Source: CAYGZC01 sp964354225 | GTDB taxonomy: Bacteria > Bacteroidota > Ignavibacteria > UBA10030 > SZUA-254 | DNA: 28,671 bases | NCBI GenBank assembly: GCA_964354225.1 | Contig: CAYGZC010000157.1 | Location: 1-28,671 of the forward strand | Reading direction: 5' to 3' | Part shown: in pieces, positions 24,491-28,671 of the stretch | Layout of the letters: each line of letters opens with the position of its first letter | How positions within the stretch are numbered: the stretch's first letter is position 1 | Program-made: the position numbers and the translations under genes | Notes under the pieces: generated by a model | Database searches by the model: none | The model's input: only the letters and a program-made list of their open reading frames with translations | What the model was told of the DNA's origin: nothing

Positions 24491-25141
24491 TCAGATATGC
24501 TTTGATAACCAACTCATAATATCATTCAAACTCTCTTCGTCGATTTGATGATCCATTTCATATTCACGATATGTCAGATCGGCACCAGCTTTTGTTAGAA
24601 GTTCTTTTGCCCTGTGTGCAAGTGAAATGGGAATGATTGAATCATGCTTGCCATGTGCCACAAAGAATGGTTTTCCTTTAATTTTATTCCACTCAAATTT
24701 TGAATCAGTATCTTCAGGCAACAGTCCGCTATTGGCAACAACTCCATAAATTGAATCTGGTTGAGCAAGAGTTAACGCAAACGACATCATTGCCCCCATG
24801 CTGAAACCGAACAAAATAATTTTAGCCGGATCGATAGGATATCCTTTCTTCACGTCTTCGAGAAATTGCACAAGCTTTTTGTAACTTTCATCAAACATCT
24901 TCGCTTCTGGTGTACCGATATCGATGATATCGTACCATGTATATCCTCCACCAAACTGGAATGAAAACGGTGCACGTACACTGATGATGAATAACCGCTC
25001 ATCGAGATATTGTGAAAGTCCGAAGAGATCGTTTTCATCCGCTCCCCTGCCGTGAAGCATGATTAGCGCGGGAGATTTACCGGCGGCTGGAGTTTTCGGA
25101 GAATGAAATTTATGAATGAGAGTTGAGCGGATGAGATTCAT
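24491..25141 (-). CDS. Alpha/beta hydrolase, phospholipase/carboxylesterase family
   Basis: 216 residues, close to the usual length for the family (Abhydrolase_2). Residues 26-39 give LIMLHGRGADENDL with the oxyanion-hole HGRG; the nucleophile elbow is GFSMGA with S114; D167 (HGKHDSIIP) and H198 (MDHQI) complete the triad. It hydrolyses short acyl or thioester bonds in the cytoplasm; no signal peptide is present. It lies in the glcD - hydrolase - rhomboid - glcF gene string, which suggests common transcription rather than a shared pathway. Confidence 0.92.
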   Translation of the reverse strand: MNLIRSTLIHKFHSPKTPAAGKSPALIMLHGRGADENDLFGLSQYLDERLFIISVRAPFSFQFGGGYTWYDIIDIGTPEAKMFDESYKKLVQFLEDVKKGYPIDPAKIILFGFSMGAMMSFALTLAQPDSIYGVVANSGLLPEDTDSKFEWNKIKGKPFFVAHGKHDSIIPISLAHRAKELLTKAGADLTYREYEMDHQIDEESLNDIMSWLSKHI

Positions 25142-25222
25142 TTGAGATTTCGGATTTTAGATATTGGATTCAAGATATAAGTTGTTTTACTTTTTACTTT
25201 TGAATTTTTACTTTTGCATTGA
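25142..25222. repeat. Low-complexity A+T-rich intergenic repeat
   Basis: The 81 bases between the hydrolase start and the glcD stop contain TTTTACTTTTTACTTTTGAA and then TTTTTACTTTTGCATT, i.e. three near copies of a TTTTACTTTT unit, next to a GATTTCGGATTTTAGATATT stretch with a similar repetitive look. Such degenerate strings are found in intergenic DNA of some FCB and candidate-phylum genomes. No hairpin terminator. Confidence 0.4.
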
Positions 25223-26677
25223 TTATATCCACGCCACTTCCTCAAACTTCTTTATCTGCTCTCTATCTGTAGGAAGCGGTCCTTCGCACTTTGGTTTCAG
25301 ATCAAATATCTTTCCTGGATTCAGGATGTTGTTCGGATCCATCATATGTTTTAGTTTTCTCATCATCATCATCGATGGTGAGCCGACCATTTTCTCGAGC
25401 AATCGTTTCTTATATAACCCAACACCATGCTCGCCCGTGATCGTACCACCGAGATTAATTGCAGCTTCTTCCACTTCGATAATAGATTTTTCTGCCCTTG
25501 CAAAAGCGGCTTTATCACGCTTGTCGGTCATATAATTTGGGTGCAGGTTGCCATCGCCTGCATGTCCAAATGTACCGATACGGACATCATTTTTCTTTCC
25601 AACCTCACGGATACATTCAACCAACCGTGCAATTTCAGAACGAGGCACAGCCACATCTTCGGTGAGCGTTGTTGGTGTGGCACGGGCAAGCGATGCGTAT
25701 GCTGAGCGTCGAGCCGCTTTCAACTTGACCGATTCACGATCATCCTGTGCAACTTTGATCGTGTCTGCATTATGCTTTTTACAAATCTCATGTATGAGTC
25801 GCGCATCATCATCAACCACAGCCATCTTTCCATCCACTTCAATCAAAAGAAGAGCAGCGGTATCCAAAGGCAAGCCGATGTGTGTATAATCTTCAACGCA
25901 CCGGATGGTAGTATTATCGAGCAATTCAATCATTGATGGAATAATTTTCGCTGCGATAATTGCTGAGACAGTTTTTGCCGCATCATCCATCGTTGGAAAG
26001 AATGCAAGAAAAGTTCGGGACGTCTCTGGCTTTGGTATTATCTTTAAAAGAATTTTAGTGAAGATACCCAGCGTCCCTTCAGAACCAATGAGAACATCTT
26101 TCAGATTGTATCCGGCAACATCTTTCACGGATTTTCCGCCAGTATGAAGTATCTCGCCGGTCGGTAGAACCACCTCCATACCAAGCACGTAGTTTTTTGT
26201 AACGCCATATTTTAAGCCGCGAAGTCCGCCCGCATTTTCTGCAACGTTACCACCGATAGTCGATATACTGGCGCTACCCGGATCCGGTGGATATATGAAA
26301 CCGTATTTTTCAACTTCAGATTGAAGATTCGCTGTTATTACTCCCGGTTCAACCAGTACCGAGAGATTTTCCTGATCAATCTCTATGATACGATTCCAAT
26401 GGTTGGTCAATAGAATTATTGAACTTTCGGATGGAAGAGTACCGCCGCTCAATCCGGTTCCTGAACCACGTGGAATAATGGAAAACTTTTCTGCATTCGC
26501 AATACCAATAATCTGCGATACTTGCTCCGGTGTCGATGGGCGAACCACGAGATCGGGTAATTGGGTATTTATTGGTGAGGAATCATATGAGTAAGTCAAA
26601 CGAGATTCTGGCGAATCGAAAACATTCTCGCATCCTACAATCTCCCGAATTTTCTTAATTGTTGTTTTAGCAATCAT
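25223..26677 (-). CDS. glcD: FAD-binding oxidase subunit GlcD
   Basis: 484 residues, the normal length for GlcD/D-lactate dehydrogenase-like flavoproteins. N-terminal FAD_binding_4 domain with PRGSGTGLSGG (69-79), DPGSASISTIGGNVAENAGGLRGLKYG (132-157) and VKDVAGYNLKDVLIGSEGTLG; C-terminal FAD-linked oxidase domain with GHAGDGNLHPN, GEHGVGLYK (415-423) and DPNNILNPGKIF (447-458). It oxidises a 2-hydroxy acid such as glycolate or D-lactate and passes electrons to GlcF. First gene of the glcD - hydrolase - rhomboid - glcF string. The exact substrate cannot be told from sequence. Confidence 0.94.
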   Translation of the reverse strand: MIAKTTIKKIREIVGCENVFDSPESRLTYSYDSSPINTQLPDLVVRPSTPEQVSQIIGIANAEKFSIIPRGSGTGLSGGTLPSESSIILLTNHWNRIIEIDQENLSVLVEPGVITANLQSEVEKYGFIYPPDPGSASISTIGGNVAENAGGLRGLKYGVTKNYVLGMEVVLPTGEILHTGGKSVKDVAGYNLKDVLIGSEGTLGIFTKILLKIIPKPETSRTFLAFFPTMDDAAKTVSAIIAAKIIPSMIELLDNTTIRCVEDYTHIGLPLDTAALLLIEVDGKMAVVDDDARLIHEICKKHNADTIKVAQDDRESVKLKAARRSAYASLARATPTTLTEDVAVPRSEIARLVECIREVGKKNDVRIGTFGHAGDGNLHPNYMTDKRDKAAFARAEKSIIEVEEAAINLGGTITGEHGVGLYKKRLLEKMVGSPSMMMMRKLKHMMDPNNILNPGKIFDLKPKCEGPLPTDREQIKKFEEVAWI

Positions 26678-26756
26678 AATTGTACAATGAACGTAAGCAA
26701 AAATGTTAAAATATCCAAAGCAAATGCTGAGTTAAACAGACGGCGAAATATTAGGA

Positions 26757-26785
26757 TTGAAATCTAAAAAAATATTCTGTATATT
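26757..26785 (+). promoter_or_regulatory. Putative sigma70-type promoter TTGAAA-17-TATATT
   Basis: TTGAAA (26757-26762) and TATATT (26780-26785) with a 17-base spacer, in the divergent gap between glcD and the next plus-strand gene, about 39 bases before its ATG at 26825. The -10 (TATATTTC) also partly fits the Bacteroidetes TAnnTTTG form. Confidence 0.6.
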
Positions 26786-26824
26786 TCCATCCAACAGGAT
26801 ATCATTATAAAAAGGAGAATGCTT

Positions 26825-28531
26825 ATGCTGAATCATCTAAAACGACTTTCATTTAGAGTAATGATAACTTTATTTGTAGGAATATCAGCGCTCTTCCCAC
26901 AAACGATGTCTGAACGACTGTTACCAAAAGGTTTCCCATACATTTCATCGGCTGATATCACCGTTGACCGTTTCAACAATATCCATATCATGGGTATCTC
27001 AACACAAGTGCAGACAACTTATCCACTCGAAGATCAAGGTTCATGTTTAATTTACTATACAAGAGTTGAGAATGATTCGATCTTTCAAACCATTACGATA
27101 CCAGATACAGGTTATTATTATAGTTTTGGTTTGGGTGGTTCTGGTGACATTTTTAAATATTCGCAACAGGTATTATCCTCCGCATCAACTATTATAGGAT
27201 GGAGCAAGCAATACTGCAGTTGGGGCGATATAGTTCCCAATCTTTCATTTAAGTTACCTAAATTACATTTCTCGGAGATATCCGAAAACACCACTTATTC
27301 AATACTGAATATCGATAGTGCCCAAGCACCTTCAATCTCGTTAACAACTAAGGGCGATCTACATTTTTTCTGGGAGACTGATTCAACTGATTGTGATTCT
27401 CTTTATGGTTTTTACAATTTCTATAAAGGACGAATCAGTCATCTCATCCGTTACAATAATGATTCGATTACACCTATACAAACAATTGGCATAGGATTCG
27501 AACCTCATTCGACGATCAGCAAAGAGGATACCTTTTTTGTGGTTTGGCTTCATGCAGATTCATCCAATAGTGAATATTTCCAACTCCAATATGTAAAAGG
27601 TTTCGGAACATCTTTCTCAACACCAGTTACTATTTACGACTCGATATATAGTTGGTTTGGAATTCCCGATTACATTCGTAAAATCAAGGTATCGGACGAC
27701 AATGTATTGCACATAGGATTTGATGCTAATAAAAAAGGCGTTAATTATATCAATGCAATAAAAATCACTCCCGATGGTCAAGTTCAGATTGATTCAACCA
27801 AAGGTTGGGGAGCAAAGTTTGATTTTACCGATAGTGGAATTGAATATGTTGTTTACCCCTTTTGGAGTACACCAGGCGGTATTGCTTTTTCTTCGTCAAA
27901 GTCGGATAGATTATTTGCTCAAAATAAATACTACTATTTCACTGCAGGAACACCAAGCTCGTATGACCTTTTGACTACATCGAAAGACATTTCTTGCCTT
28001 TTAGCGAACGATAATAGTAATCTAAAATATATCAGAGACCTCGAGCATGGCGATGACTCTATCCATACTTTGAAGACTCCAGCTTATGGTGTCAATGGTT
28101 CAAGTGTAGTTATTGATTTCAATGATAATATTTTGTGCACTTATAGTAAAAAACCTGCAACACCTCAACAGTACACTTACATCGGATATGATTCAGTCTG
28201 GTTACTTAAAATAACTGATCCAGCTCTCTCGGTGAAAGAATCTCAAGTTCAGCCGACTGATTTTATATTGTACCAGAATTATCCCAATCCATTCAATCCA
28301 ATTACAACGATACGTTTTGATTTACCAAAAGTATCATCGGTAATATTGAAAATATTCAACATGCTCGGACAAGAGATTTCAACATTAGTTAATGATAACA
28401 GAACAGCAGGAACATATGAAATACAAGTGGATGGATCGAAAATGGTAAGCGGCGTATATTTTTACCGAATCACGGCAAAAAGCACCCTAGGAAATTATAA
28501 CGCTGAACGGAAAATGATTCTTATTAAATGA
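26825..28531 (+). CDS. Secreted protein of unknown function with T9SS sorting domain
   Basis: 568 residues from the ATG at 26825; an in-frame ATG at 26819 is only a few bases from the AAGGAG, while the second ATG has ideal spacing. Residues 1-26 are a signal sequence (MITLFVGISALFPQ). The main part (30-470) is beta-rich with repeated 'N.I...G' strand patterns (DRFNNIHIMGIS, KGDLHFFWETDS, DNVLHIGFDANK, DFNDNILCTYS), suggesting a beta-propeller similar to sialidase-like folds but without clear Asp boxes. The last 85 residues are a T9SS tail (NYPNPFNP, LKIFNMLGQEISTLV, SGVYFYRI, RKMILIK). It lacks the WN..S module of the 2943-9592 genes. Function unknown. Confidence 0.88.
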   Translation: MLNHLKRLSFRVMITLFVGISALFPQTMSERLLPKGFPYISSADITVDRFNNIHIMGISTQVQTTYPLEDQGSCLIYYTRVENDSIFQTITIPDTGYYYSFGLGGSGDIFKYSQQVLSSASTIIGWSKQYCSWGDIVPNLSFKLPKLHFSEISENTTYSILNIDSAQAPSISLTTKGDLHFFWETDSTDCDSLYGFYNFYKGRISHLIRYNNDSITPIQTIGIGFEPHSTISKEDTFFVVWLHADSSNSEYFQLQYVKGFGTSFSTPVTIYDSIYSWFGIPDYIRKIKVSDDNVLHIGFDANKKGVNYINAIKITPDGQVQIDSTKGWGAKFDFTDSGIEYVVYPFWSTPGGIAFSSSKSDRLFAQNKYYYFTAGTPSSYDLLTTSKDISCLLANDNSNLKYIRDLEHGDDSIHTLKTPAYGVNGSSVVIDFNDNILCTYSKKPATPQQYTYIGYDSVWLLKITDPALSVKESQVQPTDFILYQNYPNPFNPITTIRFDLPKVSSVILKIFNMLGQEISTLVNDNRTAGTYEIQVDGSKMVSGVYFYRITAKSTLGNYNAERKMILIK

Positions 28532-28648
28532 AATAATAGTATGAGGATGGTATATTGCCACTGTTGAAATTATTCTTTAACTTCTTGGCAGAGTTAAATC
28601 GGGTATAAACCATAGCCATAGATACAAAATCGTAATGAGACAAATGAT

Positions 28649-28671
28649 ATGAAAAAATCGATATTTCTTTT
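28649..28671 (+). CDS. Possible start of a further gene (right edge)
   Basis: ATG at 28649 begins MKKSIFL, which looks like the start of a signal peptide, with AATGAGA about eight bases upstream. Only seven codons are inside the window. The 117 bases before it (28532-28648) hold no other feature that I can recognise. Confidence 0.35.

Overview
The window looks like a piece of chromosome from an A+T-rich, Gram-negative bacterium of the Ignavibacteria/Bacteroidota-Chlorobi (FCB) side of the tree. Three secreted proteins end in a type IX secretion (T9SS) sorting domain with the YPNPFNP signature, many signal peptides are cut before AQ, and an OmpA protein, DUF4412 and DUF3472 proteins are present. 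Several upstream regions carry E. coli-like -35/-10 boxes with 17-bp spacing rather than the TTTG/TAnnTTTG pattern typical of Bacteroidetes proper, which argues for a deep-branching FCB lineage. No rRNA, tRNA, CRISPR array, integrase or transposase gene was seen.

Layout. 1-2911 (minus): the 5' part of a secreted, possibly glycosidase-related protein, translationally coupled (ATGA) to an ORF6N-domain regulator, behind a DUF2130 coiled-coil protein; upstream of these lie two abutting gene fragments (DinB-like N-terminus joined to a UvrD-helicase C-terminus). 2943-9592: three large secreted proteins that share one roughly 140-residue module (two WN..S/GYW half-repeats): a sialidase-like Asp-box protein with a T9SS tail (minus), a FN3/DUF3472 protein without a tail (plus), and a frameshifted Ig/FN3 protein with a tail (plus). 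9618-9757 is an inverted-repeat element between convergent genes. 9764-15264 (minus) is a sugar scavenging operon: a Tat-exported six-hairpin glycosidase-like enzyme, a fused solute-binding-protein/MalF-type permease, and a MalG-type permease, without an ATPase gene. 15331-17744 (minus): DUF4412 protein, CDGSH iron-sulfur protein, ThiI. 17811-20833 (minus): Sll1717-family P-loop ATPase coupled to a GT-C-like membrane protein. 20949-26677 (minus): glcD, an alpha/beta hydrolase, a rhomboid protease and glcF, followed by an OmpA-family protein with its own perfect-consensus promoter. 26825-28531 (plus): another T9SS cargo protein. The first codons of a further gene may begin at 28649.

How it fits together. 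The 13000-15264 enzyme would act in the periplasm, releasing sugar that the membrane-tethered binding protein hands to its own permease; the ATPase must be encoded elsewhere and may be shared. GlcD/GlcF would feed electrons from a 2-hydroxyacid (glycolate or lactate type) into the membrane pool. The T9SS proteins are probable surface or secreted factors. The most unusual items are the binding protein-permease fusion, the shared surface module, a palindromic repeat translated in frame inside a T9SS tail, the one-base frameshift in the 7041-9592 gene, and the DinB/UvrD junction.
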